From a virus, in the IMG/VR virus record IMGVR_UViG_3300036828_000682, positions 1-49,334 of that record: a DNA stretch of 49,334 nt. One strand, 5' to 3'. The notes under the pieces are model-generated. The model was not told the DNA's origin. It saw nothing but the letters and a program-made list of their open reading frames with translations, and did not search any database. The position numbers were made by a program, and so were the translations under genes. This document shows, one piece after another, positions 15,448 through 21,221 of this stretch. Numbering within the stretch: position 1 is the first letter of the stretch; each line of letters starts with the position of its first letter.

Positions 15448-15452
15448 CACCC
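15435..15452 (+). terminator. GC-rich hairpin at gene end, possible weak terminator
   Basis: Perfect 6-bp stem GGGTGC/GCACCC with a six-base loop that contains the stop codon of the preceding gene. It lacks a T-run, so intrinsic termination would be inefficient. Confidence 0.3.
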
Positions 15453-15476
15453 GCGCATCTCAATGACACGGGCGAA

Positions 15477-15520
15477 TGCGCGGACTCGAATAACTCGGGG
15501 GAGGGCTAAGAGTCCGCGCA
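15477..15520. promoter_or_regulatory. 11-bp inverted repeat in a gene gap
   Basis: TGCGCGGACTC (15477-15487) and GAGTCCGCGCA (15510-15520) are perfect inverted repeats around a 22-base G-rich loop, 22 bases before the next start codon. Candidate RNA regulatory hairpin, or inverted recombinase sites flanking a core, given the neighbouring integrase. Confidence 0.5.
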
Positions 15521-15542
15521 CTGGTGATAGTGTGGTGGGTGC

Positions 15543-15869
15543 ATGCTATTCAACGTCACCGAGCAACAATTCACCGCGCTAGTCGCCCGCGCGAAAGATT
15601 CGGGCGCGAAGGTCACGGGCACTGCCACAAACCAAGGAACCATCGTCGGGCACAATGTGTCCGTCGAGTACAGCTACGCCCCGCCAACCGCACCACAGAC
15701 ACTGGGCGCGCTCAACGTGACCGTGGGCAACCATCCCTGGTACGAAACGCCGGCGATGATTGAGCACAAGCTCCGCGAGACCATCGAGCATCTCGGCATG
15801 CAGCCGGCCACCACAGGCGGTGCAATGGGTATGGGCGCCAAGGGCAGTGGCGCTACCTCACGCCGATGA
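15543..15869 (+). CDS. unknown protein, 108 residues
   Basis: From ATG 15543. N-terminus MLFNVTEQQFTALVARAKDS, then a beta-type segment with GTATNQGTIVGHNVSVEYSY and TLGALNVTVGNHPWYETPAM, an amphipathic helix IEHKLRETIEHLG and a Gly-rich tail. Resembles small conserved proteins of unknown function in temperate phages. It ends in an ATGA overlap with the next gene, so the two are co-translated. Confidence 0.6.
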   Translation: MLFNVTEQQFTALVARAKDSGAKVTGTATNQGTIVGHNVSVEYSYAPPTAPQTLGALNVTVGNHPWYETPAMIEHKLRETIEHLGMQPATTGGAMGMGAKGSGATSRR

Positions 15870-16075
15870 GAGACCTTCAGGGCCTGAAGATCATGGCCGC
15901 CATCATCGCGGGCGGGATCGTGGGGCACCACGGGATGACGCCGGCCGCTGTCGCTGACAGTGCGCTAGAGATCGCCATCGAGATCGATGCCCGGGCGGAA
16001 CGGTATGGGCTCCGCGAAGGGCAGCAGCAACCGGAGCATCCACCGGAGGATGCTGAAGCCCTGCAGCCGGCCTAG
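15866..16075 (+). CDS. unknown small protein
   Basis: 69 residues, ATGA-coupled to the preceding gene. MRDLQGLKIMAAIIAGGIVG has a short hydrophobic segment, then DSALEIAIEIDARAERYGL and an acidic Pro/Gln tail. It ends convergently with the next minus-strand gene, the two stop codons overlapping. Function unknown. Confidence 0.55.
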   Translation: MRDLQGLKIMAAIIAGGIVGHHGMTPAAVADSALEIAIEIDARAERYGLREGQQQPEHPPEDAEALQPA

Positions 16076-16533
16076 TTTGTCTTCTCCGGTGCGGCAATCC
16101 GGAGTTGCTTCGACTCGAAGTACTCGAAGAACGTCGATCCATCGGCCTGCTGCATGTAGGGCATGAACACCTCGGCGCTCTGCACCATACCGACGTCGAT
16201 CATCGCGAGCTGCGCTTGCACCCAGCGGAGGAGCTGGCGCCACGCCACGCGCTCCGCTTGGGCGCGGATTCGCTCTCTCGCCGCTCGATCGACGTAACCA
16301 CTGCGCCGCCTAGTCAGGAGCTTCTCCACCGGGTCGACCCGGGCAGGCATCGCAAACTGGATGTCGTTGCCGGCAACCTTCATCGTCCAGCCAAGGCCAA
16401 CGATCTTCCCACCTTCGAACCGGGTCGAGATCGAGCTGGCGCCGGCCTGCACCAAGCACGAGGAGATCTCCGCGGCCGTGCGCTCGGCCGGAATCTCCGT
16501 GCTCTCCATATAGATGGGCTTTTTGGTTGCCAT
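16072..16533 (-). CDS. conserved-type unknown protein, 153 residues
   Basis: From ATG 16533. The pattern IPAERTAAEISSCLVQAGAS followed by ISTRFEGGKIVGLGWTMKV and IQFAMPARVDPVEKLL resembles a widespread but uncharacterised phage/prophage family whose N-terminal half is a small beta/alpha unit. The C-terminal half is helical with RAQAERVAWRQLLRWVQAQL and an FFEYFESKQ end. It is minus-strand, isolated between two plus-strand units, with only 33 bases to the divergent neighbour. Confidence 0.6.
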   Translation of the reverse strand: MATKKPIYMESTEIPAERTAAEISSCLVQAGASSISTRFEGGKIVGLGWTMKVAGNDIQFAMPARVDPVEKLLTRRRSGYVDRAARERIRAQAERVAWRQLLRWVQAQLAMIDVGMVQSAEVFMPYMQQADGSTFFEYFESKQLRIAAPEKTN

Positions 16534-16566
16534 GAGGGGATTTTACGACGGTGTAAGGTGGAGGCT

Positions 16567-16890
16567 GTGGACCTGCACGTAACCTTCGAGCCTGACGCCG
16601 CGACCAAAGCGGTCCTTGCCCAGATACTTGCGGGTGTCCAACTTCTCATACAAAAGGAAGCACAAGACATGGCAGCAATAGACGACCTGACCGCAGCGGT
16701 TGCAAGACAAACGACGGTCACGAAATCGGCCCTCACTCTGATTCAGAACCTTGCCGCGGCGATCACCGCTGCCGGTACCGACCCAGCCAAACTCGCCGCC
16801 TTAACAGCCGCACTGAACGCGAACGATGACGAACTCGCCGCGGCCGTGCTGGCCAACACTCCCGCCGCTCCTGCCACTACCCCGGCCTAG
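16567..16890 (+). CDS. small helical protein
   Basis: 107 residues from GTG 16567 behind AAGGTGGAGG. An internal ATG at 16669 with AAAGGAAG upstream could give a 73-residue shorter form. Long Ala-rich helices (AVLAQILAGVQLLIQKEAQD, DDLTAAVARQTTVTKSALTL, KLAALTAALNANDDELAAAV) suggest a coiled-coil or trimeric helical bundle, ending in a Pro/Ala tail. Similar helical proteins occur in phage genomes as small accessory or structural proteins. Function unknown. Confidence 0.6.
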   Translation: MDLHVTFEPDAATKAVLAQILAGVQLLIQKEAQDMAAIDDLTAAVARQTTVTKSALTLIQNLAAAITAAGTDPAKLAALTAALNANDDELAAAVLANTPAAPATTPA

Positions 16891-16914
16891 ACGGCATACT
16901 CAAGGCAGAAATAG

Positions 16915-16938
16915 CGCTTTCCTACTGATAGGGGAGCG
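16915..16938 (+). terminator. probable intrinsic terminator
   Basis: Stem of ten pairs (two G-U) formed by 16915-16924 and 16929-16938 with loop CTGA, followed by TTTAGA. It lies 25 bases after the stop at 16890 in a convergent gap. The short T-run makes it moderate in strength. Confidence 0.45.
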
Positions 16939-16985
16939 TTTAGATGATGTGACGTGAGTATGACGGCATCCGTGGAGCGTTTAGA
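16933..16985. repeat. 12-bp direct repeat GGAGCGTTTAGA
   Basis: Copies at 16933-16944 and 16974-16985, 41 bases apart; ACGGCAT is also repeated at 16891-16897 and 16963-16969. The first copy overlaps the terminator arm and the second overlaps the end of the minus-strand gene. Possibly a trace of a local duplication. Confidence 0.5.
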
Positions 16986-17367
16986 CTAACCGGGAATTCG
17001 TGGAGTCCGAACCTGACTCCAGCGCGAGGACGCGCCGCGGTACGCGCGGGCGGTAGTCGCCGCCTGGTGGAATCGCTGGAATCTCGTAGAGCCGCCCCTC
17101 GACAGTGAAGCGCACGCTCACGTTGTCCACGTTCACGTCGCAGGAAAACTCCCAGCACGCCAGGCCGAACGTGTAGCAGTGCTTGTAGTGGCGCAGATCC
17201 TCCGTGGTCCGCACCGCCATCAATCTCACGTTGTGCGGGCCCTGCAACTCACAAGCGCCGAAGTCCAGGACCTCAAGCCGCCACATGGCATCTTGCAGCT
17301 TGCCGTAGGTGAGCACGCCGGGGTCTGCCGGCGTCTCGAAGGGGGAGTCGAGTGCGATGTGGGCCAT
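16981..17367 (-). CDS. unknown protein, 128 residues
   Basis: From ATG 17367. Opening MAHIALDSPFETPADPGVLT, then a beta-rich middle with MAVRTTEDLRHYKHCYTFGL and ACWEFSCDVNVDNVSVRFTV, and a C-terminal GDYRPRVPRRVLALESGSDS. No family recognised. Isolated minus-strand gene between two plus-strand genes, possibly a lysogeny-expressed accessory gene. Confidence 0.5.
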   Translation of the reverse strand: MAHIALDSPFETPADPGVLTYGKLQDAMWRLEVLDFGACELQGPHNVRLMAVRTTEDLRHYKHCYTFGLACWEFSCDVNVDNVSVRFTVEGRLYEIPAIPPGGDYRPRVPRRVLALESGSDSTNSRLV

Positions 17368-17577
17368 GGGCCTAGCATAAAATGTCCCGGCGCGATTCTC
17401 GCGTTTCGCCCAAACCGCGCCGCCTTTTCCGTGGCTAAATCGCCACGGCTCGCCCGCGAGAATGCGACCTAAACCGACGTATTTGGCGCGATTGTCGAAT
17501 GGCTGGCAGGAGTCCTAAGTGTCCTGAATTCACAGCGGAAGCGCATGAACTGGACATTACAGACATAAACGCCAGTC
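17368..17577. promoter_or_regulatory. nested inverted repeats upstream of integrase 2
   Basis: Outer perfect 9-bp arms ATTCTCGCG (17395-17403) and CGCGAGAAT (17455-17463) enclose a perfect 7-bp hairpin CCGTGGC/GCCACGG at 17429-17448. A further GGCGCGATTsTCG word occurs twice (near 17389 and 17484). Could be recombinase-binding arms of an attachment site, a structured leader RNA or an operator for the integrase 2 gene. Confidence 0.45.
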
Positions 17578-18216
17578 ATGCTCTCACCTGTTTATAACGA
17601 CTTACCCGGCATAGAGACCCCCGAACTGGACGAAGTAACTATTCTGTCCAGTAAGCGCCGACGCCGGCGCCCCGTCCTCGACGTGCTGAAAGAGGATGAA
17701 CTCGCCAGGTTCTTCAAGGCGATCGACTCGGTGCGGGACCGTGCGATCTTCCGCCTGATGTATCACGCCGGCCTTCGAGCGTCCGAAGTGGGTTTGCTCG
17801 AGATGCGCGATTACTCGCCCAGGACGGATCGGTTGTCGGTCCACCGCCTCAAAGGCTCGCACTCGGGTGAGCACGGGTTGTGTCGCGAGGAGTCCCGCGC
17901 ACTCAAAGCATGGTTAAAGGAGCGTGGAGGCGCCCCTGGTGCGATCTTCGCCAGCCGGAAGGGCTCACCCATCAGCCGGAAGATGCTGCACGTTCTGGTG
18001 GGCAAATACGCGGAGCGCGCCAAGCTGCCGGCGAGCTTGCGGCACTGCCACATGCTCAAGCACGCCTGCTGTACTCATCTGCTATCGAAGGGGGAGAATG
18101 TGGAACTCGTGAGGGATTGGGTGGGGCACGCCAACATTCAGAACACCATGATCTATGCGCGGGTGACTAACTCTCGGCGCGATGAGATGGCCACCCGGCT
18201 GCGGGACTGGCGCTAG
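17578..18216 (+). CDS. tyrosine recombinase 2, short, with Lys in the second Arg position
   Basis: 212 residues, almost only a catalytic domain; the N-terminal 37 residues cannot form a full core-binding domain. Catalytic residues: Arg67 (HAGLRASE), Lys92 (RLKGSHSG), His158, Lys161 in place of the usual Arg (HMLKHACC), His184 (VGHAN), Tyr193 (MIYARV). Lys at the HxxR position is seen in some integrase branches but is atypical. It ends convergently on 18213-18452 with overlapping stops. It may be a second integrase, a resolvase for dimers or prophage, or a regulator. Confidence 0.85.
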   Translation: MLSPVYNDLPGIETPELDEVTILSSKRRRRRPVLDVLKEDELARFFKAIDSVRDRAIFRLMYHAGLRASEVGLLEMRDYSPRTDRLSVHRLKGSHSGEHGLCREESRALKAWLKERGGAPGAIFASRKGSPISRKMLHVLVGKYAERAKLPASLRHCHMLKHACCTHLLSKGENVELVRDWVGHANIQNTMIYARVTNSRRDEMATRLRDWR

Positions 18217-18452
18217 TGGGGACGCGAGGTTAGGTACGCCTGGAATTGCCGCTTCAGCTCCTCCATGCCCGCCTCGAAGCGAGCTTGCGATTCAGCGAGC
18301 TTGATCTGTGCCTCGGTGAGCCTGATGTGTGAATCGGCCAGTGTCGCCATCAGGCCGTCCACGTGAAATTGAGTATCGCTGATGCGTTCCTGCGTCTGGC
18401 TCATGCGGTCGAGCGCTTTCTCAATTCGGTCGAACCGTTCTTCTGTCGTCAT
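18213..18452 (-). CDS. coiled-coil protein, last gene of the early operon
   Basis: 79 residues, ATGA-coupled to the HTH gene. Heptad-like pattern throughout: FDRIEKALDRMSQTQERISD, ADSHIRLTEAQIKLAESQAR, FEAGMEELKRQFQ. Likely a long dimeric coiled coil. Small coiled-coil proteins of this type are common in phage early regions. Function unknown. Confidence 0.65.
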   Translation of the reverse strand: MTTEERFDRIEKALDRMSQTQERISDTQFHVDGLMATLADSHIRLTEAQIKLAESQARFEAGMEELKRQFQAYLTSRPH

Positions 18453-18652
18453 TTTGGTTGCCTCCGTGAATTCGTGTTTGCCGGCCGCCCCGCACCTCGC
18501 CGCGACTTCGCGCGCTCAATGTCGGCAGGCTTAATCAGGTGATCGCGGCCCGTCTTGGTGGTGGGGAGCACGCCGCGCTCGATGAGCCGGCGCACTCCCA
18601 CTGGTTTCATGCCGAGGATTTCGGCGGCCTGGCTCGTGGTGAGGAGGTTCAT
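18449..18652 (-). CDS. excisionase / MerR-like HTH protein
   Basis: 67 residues. LTTSQAAEILGMKPVGVRRL followed by IERGVLPTTKTGRDHLIKPA is a textbook excisionase-family winged HTH, with a basic C-terminal tail (KSRRGAGRPANTNSRRQ) for minor-groove contact. TAATG coupling to the upstream gene and ATGA coupling to the downstream one. As an early gene facing the integrases it could be the recombination directionality factor, or an early transcription regulator. Confidence 0.75.
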   Translation of the reverse strand: MNLLTTSQAAEILGMKPVGVRRLIERGVLPTTKTGRDHLIKPADIERAKSRRGAGRPANTNSRRQPK

Positions 18653-18936
18653 TACCGCACCGTCTTTCGAGCTGTCTCGAAATCCACCCCGGACTTCATC
18701 AGTTCCGCGATTTGCGCTCTCGTTCTGGCTAGTTTCGCGTACTCGCCGCCCGCAGCCAGAAGGCTGGCCTCATATTTCGCCATGCCCTCCGGGGATTTAT
18801 CCGGATTCCACGATGTATCGAGCGACTCGATTCGAGCCAACTCGCTGTCCGAAACCGCGCCACGCTCGCGGCGAAAATCTACATCGGCCGTTTCCGGTTC
18901 GTTGATCCCCTTGTTAAGTCCGTAGCTGTTTTCCAT
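18652..18936 (-). CDS. unknown small early protein
   Basis: 94 residues from ATG 18936 (MENSYGLNKGINEPETADVD). Charged, helical, ending SGVDFETARKTVR. No Shine-Dalgarno is visible; the start lies only about seven bases after a TACTAT element, so the mRNA could be leaderless. A 16-bp palindrome at 18946-18961 overlaps the putative promoter spacer. Confidence 0.6.
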   Translation of the reverse strand: MENSYGLNKGINEPETADVDFRRERGAVSDSELARIESLDTSWNPDKSPEGMAKYEASLLAAGGEYAKLARTRAQIAELMKSGVDFETARKTVR

Positions 18937-18945
18937 GTCTTTATA

Positions 18946-18961
18946 GTAGCGCAAGCGCTAC
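18946..18961. promoter_or_regulatory. 16-bp palindromic operator candidate
   Basis: GTAGCGC-AA-GCGCTAC, perfect 7-bp arms. On the minus strand it fills the spacer between TTGTTT and TACTAT (17 bases apart), placing it between a weak -35 and -10 just before the gene starting at 18936. The flanking DNA (18962-18978) is AT-rich. Confidence 0.5.
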
Positions 18962-19015
18962 AATTAAACAACAAAAAAGGCGCGATTCCCCGCAAGAGAA
19001 CCGCGCTTAGTACTA

Positions 19016-19141
19016 CTACCGCAAGCCCGCGATGATGAAGGCCACGAGAAAAATCGAGGCTATCGCTAAACAGAACATGATGATGCTGCCGCCGCACGCT
19101 GCGCGGTGCTCGGCGATGATACGCGCCACGTCGGCCTTCAT
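19016..19141 (-). CDS. 41-residue single-pass membrane protein
   Basis: Start ATG 19141 overlaps the stop of the Gp157-like gene (ATGA). MKADVARIIAEHRAACGGS is followed by one strong membrane helix IIMFCLAIASIFLVAFIIAGL and a terminal Arg. Coupled to the early operon. Candidates: superinfection-exclusion or membrane-regulator peptide; none can be assigned. Confidence 0.65.
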   Translation of the reverse strand: MKADVARIIAEHRAACGGSIIMFCLAIASIFLVAFIIAGLR

Positions 19142-19728
19142 TTGCGCCTCACGCTCGTCTTGTCCGTGACGAGCTTGGCGCCGAGAACGTCGACGCCGGC
19201 CTGGATGGTGGCCTTGATCGCGACCTTATCCGGCTGGACGGTGACGGTGCGCTGTACCCAGGGCGCCGCGTTGAGCACATCGGCCCACATCGACGCCGGC
19301 ATCGTAACGGTCACGGTCTGGTAGTCGAGCGGGACTGCCAGCGGATCCGTGATCTCGACCGACACAGGGCATGCCGCCAGTGACAGGGTGCTCGTGTGTC
19401 CTTCGAGCTTGCGGTACTTGCCCTTGGCATCCTTGCCCATACGGGTAATTACGTAGGTAATGTACCCTTCGAGCCGTTCGGCCGCGGCTGCGCTGGCTTT
19501 CTTGAGGTTCTGCAGGCGGGCAATCTCGATTTCGCAGTGAGACTGCCGCGTTTCGAGGTAGGCCAGCATTCCGGCGACGCGATCGCGCTTGTCGGCCGCG
19601 GTGGTGAGCGCTTGTTCCAGTTCGAGCAGGAAGCATTCCTCTGCCGCAACGGGAACCAGCTCCGCGGTATCGAGGAGAGCCGATAAGCTCTCCTCCACGT
19701 CCCAGAGGGTCATGGGTGCTACTGCCAT
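19138..19728 (-). CDS. Siphovirus Gp157-family protein
   Basis: 196 residues from ATG 19728 with GGAGG six bases upstream. It has the family layout: an N-terminal acidic region, a long coiled coil (about 45-90: DKRDRVAGMLAYLETRQSHC then EIEIARLQNLKKASAAAAER), then LEGYITYVITRMGKDAKGKY and RKLEGHTSTLSLAACPVSVE, matching the conserved C-terminal beta part. The family was named from Streptococcus phage Sfi and is typical of early operons next to recombination or ssDNA-binding genes. Biochemical role not established. Confidence 0.75.
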   Translation of the reverse strand: MAVAPMTLWDVEESLSALLDTAELVPVAAEECFLLELEQALTTAADKRDRVAGMLAYLETRQSHCEIEIARLQNLKKASAAAAERLEGYITYVITRMGKDAKGKYRKLEGHTSTLSLAACPVSVEITDPLAVPLDYQTVTVTMPASMWADVLNAAPWVQRTVTVQPDKVAIKATIQAGVDVLGAKLVTDKTSVRRK

Positions 19729-20387
19729 GTGGTGCCTCCATTTACCTTTGCGGGTTGCGAGCTGAGGAAGGCCGGATCTTTCGCCGCCTGAATGAACATC
19801 GTTGCCGCGATAGCGCGAATGTCCTCGGTACCGAACTCCAGTTCCACGCCATTCGTGTGCGCGTAGCGTTCTGCTTCCTGTGTCGCGTTGAATGCTGCGA
19901 TGAGCGCGCCCGCCATGAGCTTCGAGGCTACGGTGTGGGCGATAATGGGTTGGGTTTGGGGTGCATGCGCAGAAATCGCAGCACTCTGACTGACGGCAAC
20001 GGCGGGCTGAACTTTTGAAGGAGTGACTGCCTGCCGTTGCTGTGCAATTGCGATCGAGCGGGTTAGCTGGTTCTCCAGCACCGTGGGTTGCTCGAATGGC
20101 GTTGCCGGTGCGATCGGTGCCGTGGCCGTATCGCCCATGCGCGCCACTTCCCAGCGCGTGACGTTGCTGCGCACGGTCTTGCAGATAGAGATAAGCTCCA
20201 TCTTCTTGATGCCCAGCTTGTCAATCTGTTCCGCGACGATGAGCGGCACGTAGATCGTGTCATCGCCGCAGAGAGAGTACATCATCTGGTCCGGAGCGTC
20301 GGGGATGCGCGATGTAACGCGCTTGCCGCCGTCGAACTTCAGCGCCACTTCAAGTGGCTCGTTAGGGTTAAACCGTAGAACTGCCAT
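19719..20387 (-). CDS. unknown early protein, 222 residues
   Basis: From ATG 20387, whose A is shared with the upstream TAA. N-terminal 80 residues form a compact domain (MAVLRFNPNEPLEVALKFDG, MMYSLCGDDTIYVPLIVAEQ, ISICKTVRSNVTRWEVARMG). A Pro/Gln/Ala-rich linker (about 95-150) follows, and then a C-terminal helical unit SKLMAGALIAAFNATQEAER. The layout, a folded N-terminal domain with a disordered middle, is seen in phage ssDNA-binding or recombination accessory proteins, but no family is recognised. Confidence 0.6.
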   Translation of the reverse strand: MAVLRFNPNEPLEVALKFDGGKRVTSRIPDAPDQMMYSLCGDDTIYVPLIVAEQIDKLGIKKMELISICKTVRSNVTRWEVARMGDTATAPIAPATPFEQPTVLENQLTRSIAIAQQRQAVTPSKVQPAVAVSQSAAISAHAPQTQPIIAHTVASKLMAGALIAAFNATQEAERYAHTNGVELEFGTEDIRAIAATMFIQAAKDPAFLSSQPAKVNGGTTWQ

Positions 20388-20698
20388 TACGCTACCTTCC
20401 TTTCTTGTGTCTGGACGTCGATCCGCTTCCATTCCCGCGGGATAGCGCAGAGTGCGACAAGGGCTTCGCCCTCGCACGCACCGAGTGCCGATGCATAGGG
20501 ATGCTCCAAATGCGGGAACATCTCGTAGGGCTTGATCCTCGCGACGAACTGGAGTCCGCGCTCCAGGTCCGCGATGACGCGCAGGGCGCGTTCGTAGTTG
20601 TTGAGTGTCTGGGTGAGTAATAGGTCGTCCGCTTCCTCGCGGGCGTCCGGGTCGTTTGCGTAGAGGTTGTGGGTTTCTTCGATTTGGCTGTTTTCCAT
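20387..20698 (-). CDS. unknown first gene of the early operon
   Basis: 103 residues from ATG 20698 with GAGGAG five bases upstream. Acidic N-terminus (MENSQIEETHNLYANDPDAR EEADD, split), helical middle LTQTLNNYERALRVIADLER, then EMFPHLEHPYASALGACEGE and AIPREWKRIDVQTQERKVA. Directly downstream of the operator-bearing promoter at 20736-20765, so it is the first product of the early transcript. Confidence 0.65.
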   Translation of the reverse strand: MENSQIEETHNLYANDPDAREEADDLLLTQTLNNYERALRVIADLERGLQFVARIKPYEMFPHLEHPYASALGACEGEALVALCAIPREWKRIDVQTQERKVA

Positions 20699-20735
20699 TC
20701 CATCTCCTCATTCGAGATTTCGTCCGTACTACCCT

Positions 20736-20765
20736 ATTATGCGTACAAGCACGCATAAATGTCAA
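20736..20765 (-). promoter_or_regulatory. sigma-70 early promoter with operator in its spacer
   Basis: On the minus strand: TTGACA (20765-20760), 18-base spacer, CATAAT (20741-20736), driving the operon that starts at 20698. A perfect dyad, TTATGCGT-ACAAGC-ACGCATAA at 20737-20758, covers the spacer and five bases of the -10, the classic geometry of a repressor-blocked phage early promoter. Confidence 0.75.
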
Positions 20766-20797
20766 TGCGTGCCAGCATGGATGGTAGAATTGTGGAA

Positions 20798-20941
20798 ATG
20801 AAGGATCTTACGCAGAAGGAGTTTGCCGCGCTGGGCGGTAAGGCGCGATCTAAGAAGATGACCGCTAAGGAACGGAGCGAATCCGCGCGCTCGGCTGCGA
20901 AAGCACGGTGGGGGGAGAAGAAGAAGAAGGCTAAGGCTTGA
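20798..20941 (+). CDS. small basic protein, possibly leaderless
   Basis: 47 residues from ATG 20798 (MKDLTQKEFAALGGKARSKK then MTAKERSESARSAAKARWGE). Very basic, resembling short conserved LGGKAR...AAKARW proteins found next to phage switch regions. An in-frame ATG at 20777 is possible. TGGTAGAAT (extended -10) ends eight bases before ATG 20798, so a transcript might start at the codon itself. It is divergent from the early promoter and shares its operator region, so it may be a switch protein, but no HTH is visible. Confidence 0.55.
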   Translation: MKDLTQKEFAALGGKARSKKMTAKERSESARSAAKARWGEKKKKAKA

Positions 20942-21203
20942 TATTCGGCCGCGCCAACAAAGCACGCCGAATCTCTCGCACATCCGTGTGGATGTCGTCG
21001 ATTTCGCGTTTCACTTCGGTAAACTCGGGCGTCGCAATATAGGTGCGCGCGTTGGCCTGGAGTAACTCGATGCGCCGGTCCACATTATCCAACCGCACCG
21101 ACACTTCGATCGAGGTCTTTTCGAGCGCGACATACGCGCCGCCCACGGCTGTTCCAATGGACAGCAACACGGCGAGCGGCATCGATACGGTAGGTACGGT
21201 CAT
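20931..21203 (-). CDS. small membrane-anchored coiled-coil protein, end of late operon
   Basis: 90 residues from ATG 21203. N-terminal hydrophobic segment MPLAVLLSIGTAVGGAYVAL, then an extracytoplasmic-type coiled coil (KTSIEVSVRLDNVDRRIELL, FTEVKREIDDIHTDVREIRR). One membrane helix plus helix bundle resembles holin-like or spanin-like lysis proteins, but could equally be a virion inner-membrane protein. Its end overlaps the end of 20798-20941 on the other strand. Confidence 0.6.
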   Translation of the reverse strand: MTVPTVSMPLAVLLSIGTAVGGAYVALEKTSIEVSVRLDNVDRRIELLQANARTYIATPEFTEVKREIDDIHTDVREIRRALLARPNIKP

Positions 21204-21212
21204 ACCAGTGCC

Positions 21213-21219
21213 TAATTCG
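21213..21219 (-). promoter_or_regulatory. CGAATTA box (late-gap motif, site 3)
   Basis: CGAATTAG on the minus strand in the 18-base gap after the giant gene, nine bases before ATG 21203, which has no Shine-Dalgarno. Variant of the CGAATWG late-gap box. Confidence 0.35.
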
Positions 21220-21221
21220 CC

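Noticed and set aside
19719-20765. Longer 348-codon version of the early gene starting at 20765
   Set aside because: It would run through the promoter, the operator and the whole upstream gene; the TAATG-coupled ATG 20387 is far better.
20931-21203. Calling this gene a holin
   Set aside because: One N-terminal membrane segment plus a coiled coil fits several classes; kept as a membrane-anchored protein without a specific lysis role.
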